Below, in pieces: positions 55,988-64,000 of a stretch of 64,000 nt of DNA (position 1 is its first letter; each line of letters begins with the position of its first letter). The stretch is from assembly GCF_011302915.1 (NCBI RefSeq), contig NZ_CP049872.1, positions 1,922,001 through 1,986,000 of the forward strand, in the 5' to 3' direction. Source of the DNA: Thermomonas sp. HDW16 (GTDB lineage Bacteria; Pseudomonadota; Gammaproteobacteria; Xanthomonadales; Xanthomonadaceae). The notes under the pieces were generated by a model. That model saw only the letters and a program-made list of their open reading frames with translations. It was not told where the DNA came from and ran no database searches. A program made the translations under genes and the position numbers.

Positions 55988-57847
55988 ATGAACCGCTCCG
56001 CATCCACACCTCGCAGCGCCATGTTCCGCATGCCGTGGCTGGCATTGGGCATCGCGGTCAGCAGTTTCGCCGCAGCACAAAGCACGCCGGATCCCGCAAC
56101 CGCACCGGCCAACCCAGACCTCGGCCCTGCGTTCGCGACCAAGAATGCGGCCTACACGCCGGTGTTGTTCGACGAAATCCCCGGTTGGGAAGACGAGAGC
56201 TTCGACGAGACCTACGCAAGCTTCGCCGCCAACTGCAAGGCCATGAAGCGGCGTTCGGCCTGGGCACCGATCTGCAGCAAGCTGGCGAAACTGCCGAAAA
56301 ACGACGCCGCGCTTCGCGACTTCATGCACGACGAGTTCTACGCCTACCAGATGCTGACGCCCACCCGCAGCGCGACCGGCAAGCTGACCGGCTACTTCGA
56401 ACCGCTGATCTCGGGATCGCTGCGCAATGAAGGCGCATACAAGTACCCGATCTACGGCATTCCAAACGACATGTACATGGTCGATTCCCGCACGGTGGCC
56501 GGCCAATCCAGCCGCTGGCTGAAGGCATCTCAAGGCAAACTGCTTGGCGCCGAAGCGGGCACTTCCGGTGCGCGCCAGTACAAGATCGACCTGACCGGAA
56601 TGTCGCCGAACACGCGCGACAAGCGCTACCGCGTGCGCATTGTCGGCGACACCGTGTTGCCGTACTACAAGCGCCAACAGATCGACGACAACGGCATCGA
56701 CGCACCGGTGCTGGCTTGGGTCGCCGACCCATACAAGTTGTATTCGATGCAGATCCAGGGCTCGGGCAAGATCCAGCTCAAGGACGGTGGCCTGATCCGG
56801 TTGGCCTATGCGGAACAGAACGGCTACCCGTTCATGCCGAACGCCACACGCGGCGATTCCGATGCGCTGCTGCTGGCGATCAAGGCGCGCGCATTGATGG
56901 AACCGGAGAGCATCGAGATTCCCGGCGGCACCCGTGGCGTGAAGAAGCCTGGTGGCGGCCAGGACGACGAGGTGGCACGCATCGTCGCCGCATTGCAGGG
57001 CAACGGCAGCTACGGCTCACCCGCGACCGGCAGCAAGCCGAAGGCGGCGACAAGCAAGAAGAAGGTCGCCAAGGCCAAGCCGAGGCCGAAACCCGCAGCC
57101 AGCCAATCCGACGACTTCGCGCCGGCCGAAACCATCGCGGTCGAATCCTCCGACGTCGAGGCGATGATCCAGGCCTTGCTGAGCGTGCCCGTCGCCGACG
57201 AAAGCGACTACGTGACCGTCGAAGACGATGTGCCGGCGCAAGTGGCCGATACGCCGCGTCCGTCCGCGAAATCGAAACCTTCCGCCAAGCCCGCGCCACG
57301 CATGGACATGTCCGAATTCGAGGGCAAGGGCGGCGGCAAGGGCGCCGGGCAGGCGGTAGGCAGCGGCAAGGCGGTGCCGAAGACCGGCATCGGGGATCCC
57401 AGCTACGTGTTCTTCCGCCGCATCGGCGATGGCCCGGAAGGCCCGATCGGCGCACTTGGCGTGCCGTTGAGCCCGGGTCGTTCGATGGCGGTGGATCCGC
57501 GCGCCACGCCACTGGGCGCACCGGTGTTCATCGACGGCCAGCAACCGGGCGGCAAGGGCCCGATGCGGCGGCTGGTGTTCGCCCAGGACACCGGCGGCGC
57601 GATCCGCGGCAGCGTGCGTGGCGACTTCTTCTGGGGTTTCGGCGACAAGGCCGGCAAGATGGCGCTGCAGACCAACCAGCCGGTGAAGATGTGGCTGCTG
57701 TTGCCGAAAGCGGTGGCCGGCAGCGCCGCCGCCAGCGGCATCAAGACCCGCGGCGCGGCGCCGTTGCGCGACTGCGCGGTGCCGGACGAGGAGTTCTGCG
57801 TCGAGGATGACGGCAGCACGCTGGACGAGTTGCTGCCCGCGCAGTGA
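55988..57847 (+). CDS. Periplasmic MltA-like lytic transglycosylase with long insertion
   Basis: Peptidoglycan-cleaving transglycosylase of 619 residues, against about 365 for E. coli MltA. A signal peptide ending SSFAAAQ without a lipobox predicts a soluble periplasmic form. The MltA domain (about 55-315) shows YEFY-like FMHDEFYAYQMLTPTRSATGKLTGYFEP and MQIQGSGKIQL. Residues about 318-467 are a Lys/Pro/Ala-rich low-complexity insertion. The 3D domain follows (about 468-580) with SYVFFRR, PGRSMAVDPRATPLGAPVFI and catalytic Asp in AQDTGGAIRGSVRGDFFWG. The gene lies between the response regulator and tssF, so it may open the cell wall for the T6SS membrane complex, as MltE and TagX do elsewhere; that is inference. 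Confidence 0.87.
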   Translation: MNRSASTPRSAMFRMPWLALGIAVSSFAAAQSTPDPATAPANPDLGPAFATKNAAYTPVLFDEIPGWEDESFDETYASFAANCKAMKRRSAWAPICSKLAKLPKNDAALRDFMHDEFYAYQMLTPTRSATGKLTGYFEPLISGSLRNEGAYKYPIYGIPNDMYMVDSRTVAGQSSRWLKASQGKLLGAEAGTSGARQYKIDLTGMSPNTRDKRYRVRIVGDTVLPYYKRQQIDDNGIDAPVLAWVADPYKLYSMQIQGSGKIQLKDGGLIRLAYAEQNGYPFMPNATRGDSDALLLAIKARALMEPESIEIPGGTRGVKKPGGGQDDEVARIVAALQGNGSYGSPATGSKPKAATSKKKVAKAKPRPKPAASQSDDFAPAETIAVESSDVEAMIQALLSVPVADESDYVTVEDDVPAQVADTPRPSAKSKPSAKPAPRMDMSEFEGKGGGKGAGQAVGSGKAVPKTGIGDPSYVFFRRIGDGPEGPIGALGVPLSPGRSMAVDPRATPLGAPVFIDGQQPGGKGPMRRLVFAQDTGGAIRGSVRGDFFWGFGDKAGKMALQTNQPVKMWLLLPKAVAGSAAASGIKTRGAAPLRDCAVPDEEFCVEDDGSTLDELLPAQ

Positions 57848-58010
57848 TGGTGCGCAAGCGCGCGCACGCAATGCGGGCATCGTTGCGGCCGTCGCATCGG
57901 CGCCAGAGGGCATACGCCTTCCGGCGAATGGCCGCGTAGGCAACGGCTATCTAGCCTGTGACGCTACCGGGCGCGCATGCCGCGACGCCCGGCCACGCCG
58001 CTGGAACGCC

Positions 58011-59846
58011 ATGCTCGAAGAGCTGTTGCCCTATTACGAGAACGAACTCACCTACCTGCGACGGCTGTCGAAGGAGTTCGCCTCGAAATATCCCAAGATC
58101 GCCTCGCGCCTGCAGATGGAAGGCGAGGTCTGCGAAGACCCGCATGTCGAGCGGATGATCGAGTCGTTCGCGTTCCTCACTTCGCGCATCCACAAGAAAC
58201 TCGACGACGAATTCCCACAGGTCACCGAAGCCATGCTGTCGGTGCTGTACCCGCACTTCCTGAGGCCGGTGCCGTCGATGTCGATCGCGCAACTGCAGTT
58301 GGCGCCAGGTGCCGAAATCAGCGCGATGCAGGAGCTGCCGCGCCACAGCCAGTTGCTGTCGCGCCCGGTGCAGGGTCTGCCAGTGCGCTATCGCACCGGT
58401 TACCCGGTCGAGGTGTGGCCACTCCGGATCGCCGACGCGCGGCTGGAAGCAGCAGAGCGATCCGCCTTCGCCGTCACCCAGGACGACACCGTCGCCACCT
58501 TGCGCATCCGCATCGAGGCGACCGGTCAACTGCCCTTGTCGCAACTTCCGATCCGGCGCCTGCGCCTGTACATCGACGGGGAAAGCCCACTGGCGCATGC
58601 GCTACACGAACTGCTGCTCAATTCCGTGGCCGGCATCACCCTGCGCGCGCCCGACGACGCGCCGCAGGTGCCGGCGGTGCGGCTGCCGGCAACGGCATTG
58701 CAGCCGGTCGGCTTCGACGACGAAGACTCCCTGCTCGAATACGACCCGCGCTCCTTCCTCGGTTACCGGCTACTCCAGGAATATTTCGTGCTGCCGGAGA
58801 AATTCCTGTTCGTCGACCTGACCCAGCTCGACACATCGCGCTTCGACCGCTCGATGGAGATCGCCATCGAGCTCGGCAGTTTCGGCCGGCCGGAACGCCT
58901 GCAGCGGCTGGAGCAAGCGGTCTCGGCGGAGACCTTCCGCCTGTTCTGCACGCCGATCGTCAACCTGTTCAAGCAGCAGGGCGAACCGATCCGCGTCTCG
59001 CAGGAGCGCCACGAATACCAGGTGGTGCCGGACGTGCGCCGCCCGCTGGGACTGGAGGTTTATTCGATCGACTGGGTGCGCAAGTCCAGCCGCACCCCCA
59101 GCAGCAACGACGTGGTCGAGTTCCATCCCGCCTATTCGGTCAGGCATGGTCTGCACGACGATGGCGACGGCCATTACTGGTACCTGCAACGCCGGCCTTC
59201 GCTGCTGCCGAACGACGACGGTTCCGACGTGATGATCAGCCTGGTCGACCGCGACATGAATCCCCGTGCGCCGGCGGTGGATACGCTCTCGTTGAGCCTT
59301 ACCTGCACCAACCGCGACCTGCCCTCGGCATTGCCGTTCGGTGGCGACGACAGCCTGCTGCAACTCGAACAAGGCGGCGTCATCGCCAATGCGCGCTTGC
59401 TGAAGAAACCCAGCGCGACCTGGCGTGCGCCGATGCGGCTGGCGAACCAGTGGCGGCTGATTTCGCACCTGTCGCTCAACCACCTATCGATCGTCGATGG
59501 CGGCCGCGAGGCCTTGCTGGAAATCCTCAGCCTGTACAACTTCGCGGACTCGGTCACGGTGCGCAAGCAGATCGCCGGCATCGTCGATGTGTCCGGGCGC
59601 CCATCGGTGAGCCGTATCGGCCAGGCACCGCGCCAGGCGTTCGTGCGCGGCACCGAGATCGAACTGGAATTCGACGAGAACCAGTATGTCGGCTCGGGCG
59701 TGTACCTGATGGCCTGCGTGCTGGATCGCTTCTTCGGCCTGTACTGCACCGCCAATTCCTACACTCGCCTGAACGTGCGCAGCCAGCAGCGCGAAGACTT
59801 CATGGTGCGTTTCCCACCGCGCAGCGGCAGCCTGCCGCTGGTATGA
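58011..59846 (+). CDS. tssF: T6SS baseplate protein TssF
   Basis: Wedge component of the baseplate, 611 residues (typical). Recognised by MLEELLPYYENELTYLRRLSKEFASKYPKIASRLQ-like N-terminus (read in pieces), HVERMIESFAFLTSRIHKKLDDEFPQVTEAML, LYPHFLRPVPSMSI, LRLYIDGE, FLGYRLLQEYFVLPEKFLFVDL, FELPL-type INLF and FVRGTEIELEFDE near the end. ATG 58011 gives the family start, with GGA eight bases upstream; a 163-bp gap follows MltA. It is 4 bp from tssG. Confidence 0.94.
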   Translation: MLEELLPYYENELTYLRRLSKEFASKYPKIASRLQMEGEVCEDPHVERMIESFAFLTSRIHKKLDDEFPQVTEAMLSVLYPHFLRPVPSMSIAQLQLAPGAEISAMQELPRHSQLLSRPVQGLPVRYRTGYPVEVWPLRIADARLEAAERSAFAVTQDDTVATLRIRIEATGQLPLSQLPIRRLRLYIDGESPLAHALHELLLNSVAGITLRAPDDAPQVPAVRLPATALQPVGFDDEDSLLEYDPRSFLGYRLLQEYFVLPEKFLFVDLTQLDTSRFDRSMEIAIELGSFGRPERLQRLEQAVSAETFRLFCTPIVNLFKQQGEPIRVSQERHEYQVVPDVRRPLGLEVYSIDWVRKSSRTPSSNDVVEFHPAYSVRHGLHDDGDGHYWYLQRRPSLLPNDDGSDVMISLVDRDMNPRAPAVDTLSLSLTCTNRDLPSALPFGGDDSLLQLEQGGVIANARLLKKPSATWRAPMRLANQWRLISHLSLNHLSIVDGGREALLEILSLYNFADSVTVRKQIAGIVDVSGRPSVSRIGQAPRQAFVRGTEIELEFDENQYVGSGVYLMACVLDRFFGLYCTANSYTRLNVRSQQREDFMVRFPPRSGSLPLV

Positions 59847-59850
59847 GCGC

Positions 59851-60951
59851 ATGAGCACGGACGCGCCCGGCATCATCGCTACCGCCAGCGAACTGGTCGC
59901 GCCGGGCGACCCGATGCAGCCTGCGGTCAACCGCTTGCTGGAGGAACCCGGGCGCTTCGGCTTCTTCCAGGCGGTGCGCCTGCTCTACAGCGTCAACGGC
60001 TTCGACGGCCGTGGTACCGGTGCGCGGCCGGGCCCGTTGCGCTTCACCACGCCGGCATCGCTGGCGTTCCCGCCTTCCGAGTTGCATTCGGTCGTGCAGG
60101 CGGATGCGGCGACACGCGTTTGCGTGAACTTCCTCGGCCTGACCGGGCCGTCCGGCGTGCTGCCGCGCACGTATACCGAACTGCTGATCGCACGAAAACA
60201 GGTGCAGCGCGACCAGAGCGCACAGGACTTCCTCGACCTGTTCAACCACCGCCTGGTCTCGCTGTTCTGGCTGGCCTGGGCCAAGCACCGCCCGGAAATC
60301 GGCCGCCAGTTCGGTTTCCACAACTCGATCTATCGCTACCTCGAACACATCGTTGGGCTGGGCACCCCGGCCTTGCAGGCACGCCTGCATCCGAACAAGC
60401 GCGGCACCACGCAGGCGAAGCCGCTGCCCAGCGCGGCGATGACGTACTTTTCCGGGCTGATCGCACAGCGCCCGCACGGCGAACGCGCGATCGCGCAAGT
60501 GGTGTCGGCGGTCGTCGGCGCACCGGTGCAGGCCAATGGCTGCCTGGGCACCTGGCAGGACATCGACCGTGACGCGCGCACCCGGCTTGGCCGCCGCAAC
60601 GACCGCCTGGGCAGCGGTTGCGTGCTCGGCACCCGCTACTGGGATCGGCAGACCACGCTGCGACTGACCATCGGCCCGGTCGAGCGCGGCAAATTCAACG
60701 CTTTGCTCCCACGCGGCGCACAGTTGCCTGACATCATCGAGCTCACTCGTTTCCTGACCGGACTCGCCATCGACTTGCGCATTCGCCTGTCGCTGCGCGC
60801 CGACGAGGTACCGCAACTGCGATTGGGCACGCGCAACGCCGATCGCCCGCAATTGGGCTGGAACACCTGGCTGCGCGGGCGCTCCGACCCACGCCCTGCA
60901 AACGACTGCGAATTCCACTTTTCCGCAATGGGAGGCCAATCATGGCACTGA
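59851..60951 (+). CDS. tssG: T6SS baseplate protein TssG
   Basis: Baseplate wedge protein that binds TssF, 366 residues. Family features: RFGFFQAVRLLYSV at the N-terminus, RFTTPASLAFPPSEL, VNFLGLTGPSGVLPRTYTELL, DFLDLFNHRLVSLFWLAWAKHRP and a C-terminal RLGWNTWL-type segment QLGWNTWL. It follows tssF by 4 bp and overlaps the clpV start by 10 bases, so the three genes are co-translated. Confidence 0.94.
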   Translation: MSTDAPGIIATASELVAPGDPMQPAVNRLLEEPGRFGFFQAVRLLYSVNGFDGRGTGARPGPLRFTTPASLAFPPSELHSVVQADAATRVCVNFLGLTGPSGVLPRTYTELLIARKQVQRDQSAQDFLDLFNHRLVSLFWLAWAKHRPEIGRQFGFHNSIYRYLEHIVGLGTPALQARLHPNKRGTTQAKPLPSAAMTYFSGLIAQRPHGERAIAQVVSAVVGAPVQANGCLGTWQDIDRDARTRLGRRNDRLGSGCVLGTRYWDRQTTLRLTIGPVERGKFNALLPRGAQLPDIIELTRFLTGLAIDLRIRLSLRADEVPQLRLGTRNADRPQLGWNTWLRGRSDPRPANDCEFHFSAMGGQSWH

Positions 60952-63608
60952 ACCTGCGCGCGCTGATCGCGCGATTGAACACCACCGTCCGCGGCGCGAT
61001 GGAAGGCGCAGCCGGCCTATGCATGTCGCGCGGCCACTATGAAGTGGAAGTCGAACACGTGTTGCTGAAACTGATGGAAGTCGAGAACACCGACATCCGT
61101 CGCATCCTGCGCCAGTTCGAAATCGCGCCGGAAGCGCTGGAGCGCGAACTCGGCAAGGCGCTGGACGCCTTCAAGAGCGGCAACCAGCGCACGCCCGCGC
61201 TGTCGGCGATGATCCCGAAGTTGTTCGAAGCCGCCTGGGGCTGGGCTTCGATCGAATACGGCGAGGCCAAGATCCGCAGCGGCCATGTGCTGATCGCGCT
61301 GCTGGCGGATTCCGAACTGCGACGATTGATCAGCGTCAGTGCTCGCTCGCTGGAGAAGATCAACCTCGAAACCCTGACCAAGAATTTCCACGCGCTGACA
61401 GAAGCCTCCAGTGAGGCGCGTGACGCGCGCGCGCTGGGCGATGCCGGCGGCGCGATCGGCTCCAGTGGCGACGCCGCAACGCCCGGTGCCGCCGCAGGCG
61501 GTGGCAAGCCGAGCAAGACGCCGAACCTGGACCAGTACTGCATCAACCTCACCCAGCGCGCGCGCGACGGCAAGCTGGATCCGGTGCTCGGCCGCGATTC
61601 GGAAATCCGCCTGATGATCGACGTGCTCACCCGTCGCCGGCAGAACAACCCGATCCTCACCGGCGAGGCGGGTGTGGGCAAGACCGCGGTGGTCGAGGGC
61701 TTGGCCGTGCGTATCGCCACCGACGACGTACCGCCGCACCTGCACGGCGTGGAATTGCTTTCGCTCGATCTTGGCCTGCTACAGGCCGGCGCAAGCGTAA
61801 AGGGCGAGTTCGAGAACCGGCTGAAGGGTGTGATCGAAGAGGTCAAGTCCAGCCCGAAGCCGATCATCATGTTCATCGATGAGGCGCACACCCTGATCGG
61901 CGCCGGCGGTGCCGCGGGCCAGAACGATGCGGCCAACTTGCTCAAGCCGGCGTTGGCGCGCGGCGAAATGCGTACCATCGCCGCCACGACGTGGAGCGAG
62001 TACAAGAAATACTTCGAAAAGGACCCTGCCCTCACCCGACGCTTCCAGGTGGTGAAGGTGGATGAACCGGACGACGAAAAAGCGGTCTCGATGTTGCGCG
62101 GCGTGGGCCAGTCGATGGCTGCGCATCACAAGGTGCGCATCCTCGACGAGGCGATTACCGAAGCGGTCAAGTTGAGCTCGCGTTTCATCCCCGGCCGCCA
62201 GCTGCCGGACAAGGCCGTCAGCGTGCTGGACACCGCCTGCGCCAAGGTCGCCATCGGCCAGAACGCCACTCCGGCGCGGATCGAGGATGCCAAGCGGCGA
62301 CTCGATGTACTCGCCACCGAACGCACGCAGCTGGAAAAGGAAACCGCTGGTGGCAGCGATCATGCGAAGCGGCTAGGCGAAATCGCCGCGGAAACCGCAT
62401 CGGTCACCGAAGCGTTGGCGACGGACGAAGCCCGCTTCGCTCAGGAAAAGGAATTGGTCGGCAAGATCCATGCGGAACTCGACAAGGTCGAGGCGTTGCC
62501 CGCGGACGATCCGGCACGCGCCGATGCCGTGGCCACGCTCAATGCCGTCCGCGCCGAGCTGAAGGCCTTGCAGGGCTTCGAACCGATGATCCTGCCGGTG
62601 GTGGATTCCAGTGCAGTCGCGGAGATCATCGCCGGCTGGACCGGGATCCCGGTGGGGCGCATGGTCGCCGACGAAATCCAGACCGTGCTCAAGCTGAAGG
62701 ACACGCTGGAGGAACGCGTGATCGGCCAGAGCCACGCGCTCGACGCCATCGCCCAGCGCGTGCGCACTTCGCGCGCCAACCTCGAGGATCCGGACAAGCC
62801 GAAGGGCGTGTTCCTGCTGGTCGGCACCTCCGGCGTGGGCAAGACCGAAACCGCGATCGCGCTGGCCGACGCGCTGTACGGCGGCGAGCGCAGCATGATC
62901 ACCATCGCCATGTCCGAGTACCAGGAGGCGCATACCGTCTCCAGCCTCAAGGGCAGTCCGCCCGGCTACGTCGGTTACGGCGAGGGCGGCGTGCTGACCG
63001 AAGCCGTGCGACGCAGGCCCTATTCGGTGGTGTTGCTGGACGAAATCGAAAAAGCGCACCCGGACGTGCTGGAGCTGTTCTTCCAGGTATTCGACAAGGG
63101 CCGCATGGAGGATGGCGAAGGCCGCGAGATCGACTTCCGCAATACGCTGATCATCCTCACCTCCAACGCCGGCACCGACCTGGTGATGCAGGCCTGCAAC
63201 GAATCCGAAGACGTGCCCGCGGTGGCCTACCTCAACGACCTGCTCAAGCCGGAGCTCAACCGCGTGTTCAAGCCGGCATTCCTGGGCCGCACCGCGGTGA
63301 TCCCCTACTACCCGCTGCGCGACGAGAACATGCGCAAGATCGTGCGCCTGAAGCTCAACAAGATCGGCAAGCGGATCAAGGCCAACCACGGTGCGGATTT
63401 CGTGTACGACGACGCCGTGGTGGATGCGATCACCGCGCGCTGCACGGAAGTCGATTCCGGGGCGCGCAACATCGACAACATCCTGACCGGCACCGTACTT
63501 CCGGAGGTCTCCGGACACGTGCTGGAACGCATGGCCGAAGGCGGCGGCATCGCCAGCATCCGCATCGGGATGGGCGAGGATGGTGCGTTCGCCTACGCCG
63601 TGGCCTGA
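60942..63608 (+). CDS. clpV: T6SS sheath-recycling AAA+ ATPase ClpV (TssH)
   Basis: Hexameric unfoldase that dismantles the contracted TssB/TssC sheath, 888 residues. Clp N-domain (about 1-150) is followed by a Gly/Ala-rich linker, AAA1 with Walker A GEAGVGKT (about 241-248) and Walker B FIDEAH. The coiled-coil middle domain (LEKETAGGSDHAKRLGEIAAE region), AAA2 with Walker A GTSGVGKT and DEIEKAHPDV, and a D2-small domain complete it. GSPPGYVGYGEGG is the AAA2 pore loop. A GGGAGG ribosome site lies inside the end of tssG. Longer linker and NLDQYCINLTQRA distinguish it from ClpB. Confidence 0.96.
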   Translation: MALNLRALIARLNTTVRGAMEGAAGLCMSRGHYEVEVEHVLLKLMEVENTDIRRILRQFEIAPEALERELGKALDAFKSGNQRTPALSAMIPKLFEAAWGWASIEYGEAKIRSGHVLIALLADSELRRLISVSARSLEKINLETLTKNFHALTEASSEARDARALGDAGGAIGSSGDAATPGAAAGGGKPSKTPNLDQYCINLTQRARDGKLDPVLGRDSEIRLMIDVLTRRRQNNPILTGEAGVGKTAVVEGLAVRIATDDVPPHLHGVELLSLDLGLLQAGASVKGEFENRLKGVIEEVKSSPKPIIMFIDEAHTLIGAGGAAGQNDAANLLKPALARGEMRTIAATTWSEYKKYFEKDPALTRRFQVVKVDEPDDEKAVSMLRGVGQSMAAHHKVRILDEAITEAVKLSSRFIPGRQLPDKAVSVLDTACAKVAIGQNATPARIEDAKRRLDVLATERTQLEKETAGGSDHAKRLGEIAAETASVTEALATDEARFAQEKELVGKIHAELDKVEALPADDPARADAVATLNAVRAELKALQGFEPMILPVVDSSAVAEIIAGWTGIPVGRMVADEIQTVLKLKDTLEERVIGQSHALDAIAQRVRTSRANLEDPDKPKGVFLLVGTSGVGKTETAIALADALYGGERSMITIAMSEYQEAHTVSSLKGSPPGYVGYGEGGVLTEAVRRRPYSVVLLDEIEKAHPDVLELFFQVFDKGRMEDGEGREIDFRNTLIILTSNAGTDLVMQACNESEDVPAVAYLNDLLKPELNRVFKPAFLGRTAVIPYYPLRDENMRKIVRLKLNKIGKRIKANHGADFVYDDAVVDAITARCTEVDSGARNIDNILTGTVLPEVSGHVLERMAEGGGIASIRIGMGEDGAFAYAVA

Positions 63609-63751
63609 GTACCTGGGCATGGCACGCCGCCAACCGGACTAGGCCCTTCGCGCTATCCGCGGCGATCGAAGTACGCCACGGATAGCACTTCGGACGAATG
63701 TCGCGCGCGGCCGCGACCGCGGACGATAGGCATCGACAAGCGAACCCGACC

Positions 63752-64000
63752 ATGCCTTCCAGCCTTTCCACCAGCAACCGGATGTATTTCCTCACCTTGC
63801 CCGAGTATGGGGAGGACGACCTGCTGATCGAGGAAATGACCGGCCACGAGGCGGTCTCGCAGCTATTCGAATTCCAGCTCAGCCTGCTCTCCGAACGCGA
63901 CGACATCGATCCGCTCAAGATCATCGGCAAACCCGGCATCTTGCGCGTCGAGACACGCGACCCGGGCGTCATGGATGGCGAACGCCACTGGAACGGGGTG
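63752..64000 (+). CDS. vgrG: VgrG/TssI spike protein, C-terminus beyond window
   Basis: First 83 residues of a VgrG-type T6SS tip protein. MYFLTLPEYGEDDLLIEEMTG, GHEAVSQLFEFQLSLLSERDDIDPLKIIGKP and GILRVETRDPG match the gp27-like N-domain of VgrG. The frame runs off the right edge, so the gp5 spike and any effector extension cannot be seen. It begins 143 bp after clpV; the gap contains an 8-bp inverted repeat GCTATCCG / CGGATAGC (63652-63686) of unknown meaning. The first ATG is chosen; an internal Met at residue 11 is possible. Confidence 0.88.
   Translation, partial: MPSSLSTSNRMYFLTLPEYGEDDLLIEEMTGHEAVSQLFEFQLSLLSERDDIDPLKIIGKPGILRVETRDPGVMDGERHWNGV

Noticed and set aside
63609..63751. Gene or terminator between clpV and vgrG
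   Set aside because: No open frame with start and ribosome site, and the hairpin has a 19-base loop and no T tract.
42947..64000. T6SS cluster as a recent genomic island
   Set aside because: No integrase, attachment repeats or clear composition change are visible; the tRNA-Pro at 39534 is 3.3 kb away and its 3' end is not seen repeated.

Overview
The window is GC-rich (about 65%) and densely packed. It reads as chromosomal DNA of a gammaproteobacterium of the Xanthomonadales (Lysobacter/Luteimonas/Thermomonas/Pseudoxanthomonas type). That placement is inferred from protein character: HisS with a TTG start and N-terminus MIKPRTPPG, an EfpL/YeiP factor, a complete leucine catabolic set and the overall gene content. 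No rRNA, integrase, IS element or CRISPR array was seen, and no stretch over about 300 bases lacks a gene.

Region 1 (1-25,000) is built around leucine/isovalerate degradation, all on the + strand: leucine dehydrogenase (cut by the left edge), isovaleryl-CoA dehydrogenase, a thiolase, methylcrotonyl-CoA carboxylase beta, methylglutaconyl-CoA hydratase, methylcrotonyl-CoA carboxylase alpha, HMG-CoA lyase and an HSD10-like dehydrogenase. Unrelated genes sit between them: a lipoprotein-type subtilisin autotransporter, two alanine-rich small lipoproteins, a bactofilin with a zinc-ribbon partner, a TPR/TolB-like membrane protein, the feoAB iron operon behind a Fur-box-like site, a Tat-exported agmatine deiminase homologue, a PAS-GGDEF-EAL protein, acetyltransferases and EfpL.

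Region 2 (25,000-39,700) is housekeeping and salvage metabolism: a D-2-hydroxyglutarate dehydrogenase-like flavoprotein divergent from serA, a Nudix hydrolase, an APC amino-acid transporter, a class II aldolase beside mtnB-mtnD-mtnC of methionine salvage, a secreted calcineurin-like phosphoesterase, a 7TMR-DISM-GGDEF protein, hisS translationally coupled to an unusually long aromatic amino-acid ammonia-lyase, and tRNA-Pro(CGG).

Region 3 (39,700-64,000) begins with a hybrid histidine kinase coupled to a methyltransferase gene that carries a frameshift. A type VI secretion locus follows. On the minus strand, in transcription order, are a TraB/GumN-like protein, tssK, tssL, tssM (frameshifted), tssA, tssB, tssC, hcp and tssE. 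On the plus strand are a LuxR-type response regulator, a periplasmic MltA-like lytic transglycosylase with a large insertion, tssF, tssG, clpV and the start of vgrG, cut by the right edge. Twelve of the thirteen core Tss components are visible; tssJ is not. The non-core neighbours (lytic transglycosylase, TraB/GumN, response regulator) are the least conventional part of the window. Both frameshifts would be cured by one extra base in a G/C homopolymer, so sequence error, slippage and real inactivation all have to be considered.
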